DNA of 64,000 bases, taken from positions 163,104,334 to 163,168,333 of the forward strand of contig CM040120.1 of the NCBI GenBank assembly GCA_022559845.1. The letters are read 5' to 3'. The notes under the pieces are model-generated. The model saw nothing but the letters and a program-made list of their open reading frames with translations. It had not been told where the DNA came from and ran no database searches. Shown here piece by piece: positions 43,290-55,255 of this stretch. Source of the stretch: Amorphophallus konjac (lineage: Eukaryota; Streptophyta; Magnoliopsida; Alismatales; Araceae). Each line of letters begins with the position of its first letter. Position 1 is the first letter of the stretch. The position numbers and the translations under genes are program-made.

Positions 43290-44890
43290 AAACCTTGTAC
43301 AGACTTTGTAGAGTGTAATGCATTGTATAGACTTCGCTGTATAGACTTTGTGAACTCGAATGCAGTGTATAGACTTTGTGATTACGTGGCTATGGCATTG
43401 TATAGACTTGTTGAATGTAGAATAATGCCATGTACAGACTACATATATGCAATGCTTTGGCCTTGTACATACTTCATGCATGTAGGACAGTGGCATTGTA
43501 AGGCGTGTACAGACTTCGTGTATGCGAGACTGAAGCGTGTACAGACATAGCGTTATGAACCCAACCGATGTCTAGACTTTGTTAAGACGCTGAATGAGAC
43601 GCTAACCTAAAGCATGAAATCAGTGATGTACAGACTTGGAGATGCAATGTGCAATGCAGTGAAGTGTGTACATTGAATACGAATGCATAGACATGCTGAC
43701 AACAGATGTGTGGACTTTGAAGAACATTCAGCAGCCAATGTATAGACTTAGGCAATGGAAAGGCTTGCCAGTGTATGGACTTGATGAGCGTGCAACAATG
43801 TGCAGACTTCAATGCATGAAGAAGCAATGTGTGGACTTTGACAGACACAACGTGCAACAATGTATAGACTTGAAACACTAGATGCACGATGTACAGACTT
43901 CATGTTATGCATAAGACTCTAAGAAGACAGATGATGTATAGACTTAGTCAGCCTTCAACTCGATGTACAGACTTCATGAATGATGCATGCAATGCACTGG
44001 ACGATGTATGGACTTAGCCGATGCAGACTAGTCCGATGTACATACTTGCTCGTTGTTCAGACATCATGAGCGATGTACAGACTTGCCAAGAGAAAGACTG
44101 TACAGACTTGAGCAAAGCAAAGCAGTTGAATGTATAGACTTCACGATGTGTAGACTTGCCAAAGATAATTGGATGATGTACAGACTTGAGCGAAGCAAAG
44201 TCTGTACAGACTTGAAAGATCACAATGTATAGACTTTGGCAAGGGAATGGCTGTACAGACTTCAACTCAGCTGCGATGTACAGACTTTGACAAAGCAGTG
44301 ATTTACAGACTTGCACAGTTCTAGGATGTATAGACTTTATGTGAAATCCCAATGTACAGACTTGCAAAACTGAACATAGTTAAAGATCCCAATGTATAGA
44401 CTTCGAAGTTCACTAATGGATGTACAGACTTCACCTCGAGCAAGCTACAGTGCAGTGTATGGACTTTGAATGAATGATGCATGACGCTGTACAGACTTTA
44501 CTAATGTATGGACTTAGCTTCGTGCATGCTACAGTCCAATGTATGGACTTTGAATGACAGTGCAAGCACTGTATAGACTTTGAGCACAGACACCACAATG
44601 CAATGTATAGACTTACTGAGCTGACGCTGCATAAGACACTAAATAAGACGGACAGTGTATAGACTTGTGTTCTGGGTGAGTCGACCCATCTAAGAAGGGG
44701 GTCGACCCATTTCTGTCCAGACTATGCTGAGAGTGATGATGCATGGATGTATAGACTTATGTTCTCAACGATGCATAAACACAACACAAAGACAACACGA
44801 TGTATAGACTATGCTGAGTGTGAAGACTTGTGTGTGTGTGCAGTGTGTAGACTTGTGAAATGCATAGAACACACAGACAATCTGATAAAA
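43290..44890 (-). repeat. Dispersed AAGTCTRTACA word array in F U3
   Basis: About 45-50 copies of an 11-base word (plus-strand TGTATAGACTT or TGTACAGACTT, often followed by TG or C) lie in 1.6 kb with variable unrelated spacers. It is neither a simple tandem repeat nor a coding region. The same word is the core of the 18-bp array of D. Confidence 0.85.
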
Positions 44891-44991
44891 TAATTTCATC
44901 AAAACATAAACAGTTGCCAATCAATCAAAACAAGGTGTTGTCAATGAAATAAAGTAATTGTCAACATCATCAACACAAAGGAGTCACAACA

Positions 44992-46614
44992 ATCTCCCCC
45001 TTTTTGATGATGGCAACCCGCTATCATGTAAAAGAGCAACAACCTGTCATTCAGATGAATTTTTGATGAAAGACATGATTTATTATTCAGATTGTCATGC
45101 AGATGCTATGAATTCATGCTACGAAATAAAAACTAACTCCTTGCTCACAAGATCTCCCCATTTACCATGATTCATACACTCCCCCTGGAATGAATTCAGA
45201 ATTCATCAAATAGATAATATTCTCCCCCTTTGCCATCAACAAAGAGGAGAGAAAGTGATTACAAGGGACGGAACAAGAGAGATCATCTGACTGGCATTCT
45301 GAACAAGTAGTCCAGGAATAAGCATTCTAAAACGCAGAGTCTTCAGTCATATGAATTTAGAAACTACTTTCAGATAGAATTCTAGTTTAAAGACTATAAA
45401 ATTTTGAGTTCATGCACTACAATCAATGGATAAGTTTTCTGTGCATGATAAAACAAAAAACTAGAATCACATTTGCATGAGAGATTCAGTTTCAAAATAT
45501 CTTACTTTCATAGACTCAGAAAAAAATGTTAAGAGTTACCAGGTCATGTATTGAAATTAAACAAATTGACATCCATGAAATTTCTTTTGAAAGAACAGCA
45601 TGTACAATATTAGTTCATTAAGGGCATTCAGGTGCCATTTATCTTTTTGCGTAAGGGTATACGTTTATCAGACGCCAATACCCCTAGATACTCAACATGA
45701 TGGACCATTCTGCCATGATCAAATTCAATAGAACTGATTTACACCTTTTTGTGTGAGGGTGCACGTTTATCAGATGCCAGTTACCCCCAGGTACTCAGTG
45801 AAACCACCCTACTATTTGATCATTTTATACAGAGATAACTGATACACCTCATGACTTAAGGATTGTCCATTTCTTTGATGGATCACTTAGTTTCTCAATG
45901 ATTTACCAGTCATTGCTCTGCCAACATTATTTTTCAAGGATTTTTAATATTTTTCAATATCTTTCCTAGCTGTCTTTTATATGTTTCAGAATGATTTGAT
46001 TAAGGACAATACACATACTTAGCTTCTCTAACATGATTTCAGATAAGTTTTCAGATTTCAGATATGATTAGCTTTGTCTGACATGAAATAAGATAAGGGT
46101 TGAGAGCTTTATCAATTTTCAGATTTCTTATGTACTGATTGCAATCTTTAAACTCCAAAAATTATAAAATTCAAACCATTAAGTCAGTCTATAAGTAATT
46201 AAAATTCTTATAAGAGAATAAGTATGTTTTCTATTGCTTAGGAATCAGAACTGACTAACAGATTGCCATATTGTCAGACTCAATCATTCAGAGTCAAAGG
46301 ATGAATGAATTCAAGAAAGTTGATGACCACTCTGAATTTCTAACAAGACTCCCCCTGTCTATATGCATGCAGTTTTGCAAATGAATGGCAAGAATTAAAT
46401 GAGAGACAGCTTAGACATAGGTCATGGATGAATGATATGCAATGAAAACTATGTCATAAAAAATTATGAATGATATGCATGTGGTTTTAGACACATTCAT
46501 GACTAAATGATATGCAGTGATGATCATGAGTGTAAAAAATATGAGTGTCATGCATGATCATGAGTCTGTTGCTACATTCAACATTCACACATTTTATTCA
46601 AGCCATCAGAGAAT
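44992..46614 (-). other. Element F 3' non-coding region and polypurine tracts
   Basis: The polypurine tract at 44992-45010 reads CATCAAAAAGGGGGAGAT on the minus strand. A second tract (TTGATGGCAAAGGGGGAGA) lies at 45221-45245. Two copies of the conserved block (plus strand ACGTTTATCAGACGCCAATA at about 45661 and TTTATCAGATGCCAGTTACC at about 45766) and a GCAGAGCAATGACTGG-type block (about 45903-45921) match D and L. No gene seen. Confidence 0.7.
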
Positions 46615-48057
46615 TTATTCATTATGCTGAAATTTACACAAGCCAAGTTCTCTTCTAAGAAATTTAAACCTTTCATTCCCAAGAGGCTTAGTAAAGATAT
46701 CAGCAAGTTATTTTTCAGTTTCAATGAAGTTCATTTCAATTTCCTTTTTATTTACAACATCTCTAAGAAAATGGTGTTTTATCTCTATATGCTTAGTCTT
46801 AGAATGATGAACAAGATTTTTAGCAAGGCATATAGCACTAGTATTATCACACAAGATTGGAATACATTCTAATTTTATCTGATAATCATCTAGTTGGTGC
46901 TTGATCCAAAGTACTTGGGCAGCACAATTACCTGCTGCAACATATTCTGCCTCAGCTGTAGACAAGGCTACAGTGTGTTGCTTCTTAGATGCCCAAGATA
47001 CTAGACAGCCACCAAGGAATTGACAATAGCCACTAGTGCTTTTTCTATCTACTCGACACCCAGCATAGTCTGCATCAGTGTAGGCTAGAAGTTCAAACTC
47101 ACACTTAGCAGGATACCATAGACCTAGCTCTTGGGTGCCTAGTAAATACCTAAAAATCCTTTTCACAGCCTTAAGATGTGTTTCTTTAGGACTGGCCTGA
47201 AATCTAGAGCATAAACACACTACAAATTGAATATCAGGCCTAGATGCTGTAAGATATAGAAGAGATCTGATCATACCTCTATATAGCCTTTGGTCCACTG
47301 ATTTACCTTGAGGATCTTCATCCAAACTGGTTGAGGTACCCATTGGAGCAGCTATTTCCTTGAGGTTGTCCATTTTGTACTTCTTCAATAATCTCTTTAT
47401 GTACTTGGACTGAGAGATGAAAGTACCATCCTTTGATTGTGTAACCTGCAGTCCAAGAAATAGTTTGAGCTCACCCATTGAGCTCATTTCAAACTCATTA
47501 GTCATAATTTGAGAGAATTCCTCACACAATTTGGGGTTAGTTGACCCAAAGACAATGTCATCCACATAAATTTGAATGATAAGATTATCTAAATGACTCA
47601 CCTTGGTGAACAATGTTTGATCAACTACACCTCTTGTGAAGTTCTTTTCAGTGAGGAATTTGCTCAACCTGTCATACCAAGCTCTTGGAGCTTGCTTTAA
47701 ACCATAGAGAGCCTTTTTGAGTTTATAGACATGATTAGGGAAATCTAAGCATTCAAATCCAGGAGGCTGTCTCACATAGACATCCTCACTGATTTCCCCA
47801 TTCAGAAATGTAGATTTTACATCCATCTGCTAAAGATTTATTCCTAGGGAACCTGTATAAGCCAATAATATTCTGATTGCTTCTAACCTGGCTACAGGGG
47901 CAAAAGACTCTTCAAAGTCTATTCCAAATTCCTGATTATACCCCTGAGCTACAAGTCTGGCCTTATTTTTAATGACATTCCCTGATTCATCAGTTTTATT
48001 TCTGAACACCCATTTAGTCCCTATGACTGTTTCATGATCAGGAGGTGGAACCAAATG
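46615..48057 (-). pseudogene. pol: Element F pol: RT and RNase H
   Basis: One frame on the minus strand runs from the RT start ([40 protein letters not shown]) through [20 protein letters not shown] and YVDD (47557-47568) to RNase H (YTDADYAGCRVDRKSTSGYC, ALSTAEAEYVAAGNC, LCDNTSAICLAKNLVHHSKT) and its end at TAA 46615-46617. In-frame stops occur at about 47827-47829 (TAG before QMDVK) and 46708-46710 (TAA where D has Gln). The 372-codon piece 46708-47826 includes the RT active site and most of RNase H. Confidence 0.88.
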
Positions 48058-48942
48058 TCACACCTTATTCCTGTCAAATTGATTGAGTTCCTCATGCATG
48101 GCATTAATCCAATGCACATCTTTGAGAGCATAGTCAATGGACTTGGGTTCTACATTTGAAATAAACACATATGCATTCAATTCATTCTGAATTCTTAAGT
48201 GACCTCTAGTCCCAGGGGCGTCATGCAGATTGCCAATTACGTTATCTACAGGATGATCTTTTAGATATCTAATGTTGACAATTTCATCACCATGAGTTTC
48301 ATTTACCTCCCCCTGAACTGTAGGCTCTTCTTCATTAAGCTCTTCATTTCCTTCCTCATCCTCGGATTTGTCTGCAAGATTTCCTTCCTTCAAAATATAA
48401 CCATTGTCTGCATTCCTGCATTGACCAACATTAGTCTTTAGTAAGGATTCATCAAAAACTATGTGTGGAGATTCTTCAACAGTTTTAGAATTCAGATTGT
48501 ACACTCTATATGCTCGAGTGTTTTTAGAATAACCAAGAAAAATTCCTGATTCACCTTTAGGTTCAAATTTATCAAGGTCTATTTTATCATTTATATGAAT
48601 GAAACATTTACAATCAAAAACTTTGAAATGAGCAATAGAAGGTTTCTTACCCTTTAAGATCTCATAGGGTGTTTTCTGGGTAGAAGGTCTTACCATGGCT
48701 CTGTTAATTACATAACAGGCAGTATTTACTGCTTCAGCCCAGAACTTCCTTGGTAGACCACCTTCAACCAAGAGTGTACGACCCATCTCCACTAGGGTTA
48801 TGTTCCTTCTCTCCACAACTCCATTCTGCTCAGGTGTCCTTGGTGAGGAGAACCTATGGTTAATTCCAATTGACCTGCAGAATTCATCAAACTGTGAGTT
48901 TTCAAACTCACCTCCATGATCAGTCAAAATATTTTCAATTTT
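48058..48942 (-). pseudogene. pol: Element F pol: integrase C-terminal half
   Basis: A 289-codon open piece from [20 protein letters not shown] (second catalytic Asp), the Glu block [20 protein letters not shown] and the integrase tail (FWAEAVNTACYVINRAMVRP, GIFLGYSKNTRAYRVYNL) to an acidic linker and the RT approach (YALKDVHWINAMHEELNQFD). It ends at TGA 48055-48057, where the family has Trp (NKV-W-HLV). Confidence 0.85.
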
Positions 48943-49815
48943 CTAGTTTTTCTTAGGACAGAACTCCTGTAATTCTGAGAATGTATCACTTTTATGTGAT
49001 AAGAAATATACCCAAGTATACCTAGAGAAGTCATCTACCATGACAAACCCATACTTCCTCCATGATAAGCTGACAGACTTGATTGGCCCAAAAAGGTCCA
49101 TGTGTATCAGCTCATAGGGTTTAGAAGATAGATTTTCTGTTCTAGATTTAAATGACTTTCTAGTTAACTTTGATTGAGTGCATGCATCACAGATTTTATT
49201 TTCTTTCTTAAAGGAAACTTCAGGAAGTCCTCTAACCATGCTATGCTTATTTAGTTTATGCAAAATAGTATAACTAGCATGACCTAACCTACGATGCCAT
49301 AAAAATGCTAAGTCTTCTCTACTAGTAGTAAGGCATTGTTGAATATCATCTAGATCTATCATGTAAGTGTTATTTATCCTCTTACCAGAAAATTTAACAG
49401 TTTCGGAATCAGGTTCAAAAACTTTGCAACATTGAGAGTCGAAAAGCACTTTGCATCCTTTATCACATAGCTGGCTGATGCTAAGTAAGTTATAAGCTAA
49501 TCCTTCAACCAGCATGACATCCTCAATGCAACAAGTAGTACACTTACCTACCTTACATGTTCCAACAATCTTACCCTTTGTGTTGCTACCAAAGGTGACA
49601 AGGCCTCCTTGTTTCTCTGTCAGCATGCAGAACATGGCCTTATCCCCTGTCATATGCCTGGAGCAGCCACTATCCAAGTACCACAAATTGTTCTTGGCTG
49701 CCAGGCATACCTGCAGACACAATCTGGTAGAGAGGATTGGAACCCAAGACTGATTGGGCTCCAGAGCAGATGAAATAGAAGCAAAGCAAGAAAGCAGACT
49801 TTTCGAAATCCACAT
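48943..49815 (-). pseudogene. pol: Element F pol: protease and integrase N-terminal half
   Basis: A 290-codon open piece. The gag end (ALEPNQSWVPILSTRL) runs directly into CLAAKNNLWYLDSGCSRHMT, with DSG the protease active site, so unlike D and M no stop separates gag from pol here. The HHCC module (HRRLGHASYTILHKL... CDACTQSKLTRKSF) and core start (HMDLFGPIKSVSLSWRKYGF, VMVDDFSRYTWVYFL) follow. It ends at a TAG just before the second catalytic block. Confidence 0.85.
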
Positions 49816-50219
49816 TTATTTAAAATAGTTCTGTTCAGTGGATTGTCCAAATTTCTTTTTGTTTTGGTTTTCCTTGTTGACACTAGCATGATTATTTACA
49901 GATTGATTATTTCTATGCCAGTGCCTTGGCCGGGGTGTATTAATGAAATTTTGGCCATAGTGATCATTGGGCTGGCTGTGGAAATATTGGTTCCTAGGTG
50001 TCCAAGAGCCATACCCATTAACCCAATTCCTAGTGTAAGGTTTATAAGACTGTGTAGCCTAATGTCCATAACCTGTAAACCTTCCTTGAGTCCTAGTCCA
50101 TCCTGACCTATTTGGATAGGTTAACTGTGCAAAGAAGTGGGACTGGGCTCTAGGTTGGTAGAAATGTTTGGGTTGAGCTCTAAAAGCATTCTGCCTCCCC
50201 TGCACCTTGTGTACTCTAC
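49816..50219 (-). pseudogene. gag: Element F gag, C-terminal tail
   Basis: Disturbed frames still read as the basic, aromatic C-terminal part of SIRE-like gag (HKVQGRQNAFRAQPKHFYQP, NRSGWTRTQGRFTGYGH, then Asn/His/Pro-rich residues). It is comparable with 61938-62333 of element M. It is cut at about 50219 where K begins. Confidence 0.6.
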
Positions 50220-51228
50220 TGCTGTTGGTTCCAGATGGGTAGTAGAAGTAGATGGTGAGCAAAGGGGGGATTAGGGGGAGGAAATGGTGGGAAATGGAGT
50301 TGGGATCTTACCTGATGTGAGGGGGATGGGGGAGGAGGGTTGTGGCCTGAAGAATGGGGGAGGAGAAGGCTGGGGATGTAGCTAGCAGGTGGAGGAGAAG
50401 AGTGATGCGTCCTGGGGTGGAGAGGGAGAGAGATGGGTGCGCAAATGGCCTGGGGGAAAGGGAAGGGTGTGTTTGAATTTTCCTTAATGGGGTGATTAAT
50501 TTTGGCCTTGGGGAGGGGAAAGGGTGTATGGGGAGTGTGGGAGGATGCTTGGGAGAATGAAAGCGTGGCTTGGGGAGAGGGATTCTCTCTTGGGATGGTG
50601 GTGGAGTTAATGGGGTAGTAAATGGGGTATGTGGATATGAAAGGTCAAGGGTGATGTGGCTAGGTGAGGTGGCAAGTGTGGTGATGTGGCAAGGGGTGGT
50701 TGGATGAGGTTGAGGGTGAGGTGGAGGAGAGAGGGGCGAATTTGGGAGGGAGGAGAGAGAATGGGTCGCCCCCTTCTAGAGAGAGAGAAGAGAGAAGAGA
50801 GAGAGGGGGAGGGGGAGCTTCCCACTCCAAGAAAAATCATTCAAATTTCTAGAAATACTTCAATAATTCATTCTTTCATTCATTAACTTAAAATGGGAGA
50901 AATAGGGTCCTATTTATAGGCATCCCACATTTTACAATAAGGCCCTGGCTTTTGGACCAATGATAAATAACCAAGGGGGAAGGGGGCGCCCCTGGGCCTA
51001 GCCCACTGAAATGGGCCCATTAACCAACTTAAACCACCTAATGACACATAACTTAGTTAAATGACTACTTAACCTAGGTACTAGACTTAAATAAAAGGAA
51101 AATTACAACGGTTTGACTCAAATAAAATTACATATGACTCAAAAAAAAATGACTAGATCATGCCAGACGCTTTCGGGGTGAGGAGACGGACCGTGAGTGC
51201 CGAGACGAATGGTGATGACCCCATCATA
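50220..51228 (-). repeat. Element K 3' LTR, truncated
   Basis: Positions 50220-51224 match 55548-56543. This is the U3-side 1 kb of the LTR; the remaining about 1.6 kb toward U5 is missing. It starts (minus) TATGATGGGGTC, a two-transition variant of TGTAATGGGGTC in the other LTR. It is CT/GA-rich around 50590-50820. Confidence 0.75.
50912..50918 (-). promoter_or_regulatory. TATA box of element K 3' LTR
   Basis: CCTATAAATAGG on the minus strand, conserved at 56233-56239 in the other LTR. Confidence 0.55.
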
Positions 51229-52281
51229 CTTTAGAGGTATGGAGAACTTGACTCCATCGAGTAAGAGTCCTTCCCTCATCGGAGGGTGTAGAAGTGGTAC
51301 CGCCCACAAGTCTTCCGAAAGAAGCCGATCCTTCCACGTAGCGAGGTAGCACCCGCACACCTTGCTCCGAGTGATGATAACATGTTCATCCAATATTCTC
51401 TCAAGTTGCTTACGTCAGGCTCTCCAGGCTGACGGTGCTCTCATGGGGGAAGGGGTGGGTGCTCTCTCAAGGGAAGAGGGGGGCTTGATATCCTCACTAG
51501 GTGCCATTGTGGGACACTTGTGTGGCACAAGGTCTTCCACATTGAAACTGAAGCTAACTCGTATCCCTCGAGGAGGCCTAACTCATGAGCATTGGTGCCA
51601 ATGCACCTCAAAACCTGGAAGGGACTAACCCCACGAAACATCAATCTTGAGTTGGCTCTATGTGAGAGCCTCTCATTCCTCATCATCCCGGAATAACCCA
51701 TTTTGGATTTCTTGGTGGAGCCGATGTGAGTCGGCCTGCCTTTTGTAAACTTCTTGGCTCTTGTTGATGTGCTTGCAAAGATTATCATGCAATCTTGTAA
51801 ATGCTGACCTTCTAGTGGTTATGGGTGGACCTGGACAACCAAAACTGGACCAATCATGCTTTGACGCCAAGAAGACTTTGATGGAATTGGGAGGACCGGG
51901 GCACCAGTAGATAAATCTAGTGTGCATGGATGTAGCAAATGCTGGGGGTCCTGGACATCCGTGAATACCCCAAACATGCATACGACCCATGAGGAATGGG
52001 GGGGGGGGGGGGGCGCTACACCCTAATATGGACCACTCATGCTTCCTACTTGACATGTGGGTGATATGAGTGAATGGACCAGACTTATGAATCATGCCAA
52101 GTGGTATGGTACGGCAAGACTCATGCATTCTCATGCCAAAAATGTCTCCTACGTGTGGGTTTGTGGGATGGCCTTTTGACTTCCATTTGAATGGGTCAAA
52201 GAGGTCTAAGAAGGTGGATATCATGAAGTGGGGCACTTCCTCGATCCCTAGGTGTATATCACCCAAAGTCATGGCTCCCAT
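51139..52281 (-). pseudogene. Element K integrase C-terminus and chromodomain-like tail
   Basis: Pieces in shifting frames read as the end of a gypsy integrase: FTRLHDNLCKHINKSQEVYK (about 51780), then GVSPFQVLRCIGTNAHELGL (about 51600), and DEHVIITRSKVCGCYLATWK, RLLSEDLW (51393-51310), the last resembling a chromodomain core. Upstream (52281-51830) the open frame 51673-52281 contains four degenerate repeats ending CPGPP, which I do not recognise as integrase. A run of 16 G at 51998-52013 may add frame errors. Confidence 0.55.
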
Positions 52282-52295
52282 GGTGTAACCTGGGT

Positions 52296-53920
52296 CTAGG
52301 ATGTGAGGAGCTTGGTTCGATATGATGGGTGGGGTAGGGTAAGGTGGGTGGTGAGTAGGGTGGATGGATCACATGGGGATCTAGGCTCCCATAGGAAGGG
52401 GTCAAAGGGGTCATGGAAAGGGCTACCTAGAGGGAGGGGCTCCATGTCCTCAAGACCCTCACACAGCGGTGAGCCATCCTCCTCTATTGGAATGATTGGG
52501 CCGGTGTATTGAGTGGATGGGTTGGCCAATGTTCTTGGGATATCAATGGTAGGGGAGTGGACCGAGATGGGTTCTTCCACCATGGGGACAAAGAAAAGGA
52601 GGTCGCTAGTGTAGCAACCAGTAGTGCAAACCGAGGTGATAGACCCGACGCATGGGTGGATGAGGTCAAGGCTCTTGGGTCGGTCCGTCCCTAGGGTCAA
52701 CAAGCAAGTCAACTCTAATTGCCACTCTAGACCCTTGAGGAGATCATCCCAACCCTCTACCTCATAGTAGGATTGGATTGTGGTATGAAAGGAGGGGAGG
52801 GGCACAATTTGGGATTGATGTCCCATGGGTGAGAGGTGGTGTACTACGGATGGTGGGGCCTCGCTTGAGCCATTGGAGTATGGACTCATTCATGGTGAGG
52901 GTCCCATGAGTGGTGATGGTTGGCTCTTGAAGGACCGGGCTAGGAGAGGTGGATGGAATGGTAAGCTCTTGGATTTCCTCTATGGCGGGCGGTGGGTTCG
53001 GATTGGTATCCATCTCCACTTGAGTGGGTGTGTGGGCCATGGTCTCCTCTACCAAGGGGTTGGGACGGTCATTTGGGGGTGGGGTGATGGTGATAGCCAG
53101 TGTGTGGTGCACCCGGGGTGGTGAGCAAGGTTGGTCTTGGGTTGTGAATGGGAGGGGGAGTAGTGGGGGCCTTGGTTGGGGTTGGTAGTGGAAGATGGGT
53201 GGGTTGAGGGGGTTTGGGGAGATTGGCCTTAGGAGGGATGTCCCTTTTGGGGAACGATGGAGGGGTAGTTGTGGACGGGGTAGGTGTCCTAGTGGGGCAT
53301 TGAGTGGCGATGTGCCCTAATCGGTGGCACCTATAGCACTCCATTCCGCACTCACCCGTGGTTGTTTCACTCACTTCAAACTTCATAAGACTCTTTCCCT
53401 TTTAAGAAGGGGTAAGGCAAGAAATGGAGGTGGGTTGGAGTGGGCGTGGCGACGAGGTACAGGGCTCTGGTGGATGAGGGAACAATTGGTTGTTGAAGCT
53501 AAAGGCTCCCGGAAGGTGTGGTGGATGCACAAGACCCGACTAGCATGTTGGGTCGATGATGACATTCATTTCATCAAGCCATTGCTTACCTAGGATTGTG
53601 CAAGGTCCCGCCAAAGTACCTACTTGATACCAAGCCCCATCAAAATATTTATTCTTCCCGAACCATTTATGAAATTCAACAAAGACTTGGTCTCCGTTGT
53701 GCACAATTTGTCCGGTCCTCGAAACGGTGGCTATGATATCGGGGGATACCCAATTATCTTCTACCATGTTAATGAAATAAATTTCCGTGGGGCTCCCATT
53801 AGGTAGGTATGCTTGGAATATGATGGGAAGTGGGGCCTTTTGGTCCGTAGACTCAATGACATTGGGGGGTAGATAGTGCATAGGGTGTTCCGAAGGTGAC
53901 TCTAATGCAAGTGTGCCCAT
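52296..53920 (-). pseudogene. gag: Element K gag-like region with zinc knuckle (broken)
   Basis: The first ATG after the primer site (53920) opens 126 codons (ESTDQKAPLPIIFQAYLPNG, GDQVFVEFHKWFGKNKYFDG) that I do not recognise. At 53386-53069 comes a CCHC knuckle, CYRCHRLGHIATQC, with the CPTRT tail usual in gypsy gag, followed by a long proline/threonine-rich stretch. Positions 53112-52762 and 52889-52296 continue proline-rich and acidic without known domains. No protease or RT follows, where pol should be. Confidence 0.55.
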
Positions 53921-53952
53921 GGACTAGACTCGTAGAGAGAAGTCTAAAACTT

Positions 53953-53964
53953 GCTCTAATATCA
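53953..53964 (-). other. Element K primer-binding site (degenerate)
   Basis: TGATATTAGAGC on the minus strand is two bases off TGGTATCAGAGC and lies five bases after the LTR end TGTCACA. Confidence 0.6.
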
Positions 53965-55255
53965 CTTGATGTGACACGACCTAGGACGGAGGTGGTGACC
54001 CCGAACGCCAAGTGGGACGTGGCGAAGGATGAGCCCGAAGGCTTCCTCGACGCTAGAAAGGTCGTGATCCGGACCGGCGTGACCGGACCTTCCCACAACG
54101 TCGTTTGATATACCACTTTGATGAAGGGGCACCACAATGGGATGACACACTAAGGGAATGCAGCGACTAGACCGAATCTAGGCCTATGAACCTTGGACCT
54201 AGGAATACAAGCACAACCACAAGGCCAGGAGGCCTACGTAAGCGGACACTCATCGGCGTGCACACTCGACCCGGGGGTGACTCGGGGATGCCGAGTCGAG
54301 GGGGTGGGACAAGACCCTTGCTGGTAGAGGACCAGCAGGGTTCAAGGCTAACCTCCTTGTAGGTACGGATGCCCTATTCAATGAGTCAGAAATGACCGAA
54401 GGGCGTGGGTTCACTCACTCACATCCACGGTGGTCACACAAAGGCAGTGGAGCCTTGGGACCGGGCACTCTCTCCCTTAACCGACTACGCAATTGAGGAA
54501 TATTAAATGAACAAGCACAAACGGGAGCAGGGGCCGGGAGCTTACCTAGCCGGTTTGAAGAAACCGACTCCAGTCGAAGACGTGGGCGAGCGAGGAAGCG
54601 TGGGTTCCCCGTACGCTGTGCCGGTGTCACTTCAACCTGTGATAACAAATTACATTCACTACTCCCCATGCAAGGGGGTTGGACTAGGGGTGGGGTACAG
54701 TAGAATTACATGAAAATACTACCTCCAGCAGGGAGGGGCTTTAGGCCGGCCAGGCGGGGTGGGGGAAGCTAAATTAGAAGCCGAAGTGATGAGCTCCACC
54801 GGTTCTATCTGCTTCTGGAATAGTCTGATAGGGGGTCGAAGACGGTGCCGCCACGGACTCTGCCGAGCTCAGATGAGGCCGAAACAGGTGCCTAAACTTC
54901 CCGGGTTGGCCCAGGAGGACATCTAATTTTTTGGGGAATTTTCTAACATCGACGGTGGCTGGGGTAGGCCCTGGACCAGGACCGAACTGCTCTGGCTCTG
55001 ATTGTTCCTGGACTGTTGTTGCTGGAAGACGAGGGCACTAGGAACAGTCCTAGGGTCCGATTAAGGTGGGACCAAAACCGCTGCGATCGTGGATGAGTCA
55101 TCTTCGAGCTGCGTCCAACGACGTTGTAGGAGGAGGTCAGAGGAGACCACAAGTTCTAGAACAGTAACAGGGGGTCGATCAGCTTCAGATGAGTCTAACC
55201 TGCGCACCCCGGGGAGAAATTATGGAACTCTCAGCTCTGGGTTCCAAAAAATGCT

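Larger units (their letters stand above)
42292..44991 (-). repeat. Element F 3' LTR
   Basis: The 2700-bp LTR runs on the plus strand from TGTGGATCTAGAGG to GTCACAACA, beside the polypurine tract. U3 (about 43290-44880) holds about 50 copies of TGTAYAGACTT (sense AAGTCTRTACA) at irregular 20-60-bp spacing and one GGGTCGACCC-type pair near 44680-44715. TATA, hairpin and the AGATCTATTCACCCCCCTC end follow. Short open frames here are repeat artefacts. Confidence 0.85.
42292..50219 (-). mobile_element. Element F: SIRE-like copia element lacking its 5' end
   Basis: The minus strand shows the gag tail (50219-49816), pol (49815-46615), a 3' non-coding region, a polypurine tract and a 3' LTR (44991-42292). 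The 5' LTR and most of gag are missing at the junction with K. Pol stays largely in one frame with a few stops. Confidence 0.88.
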
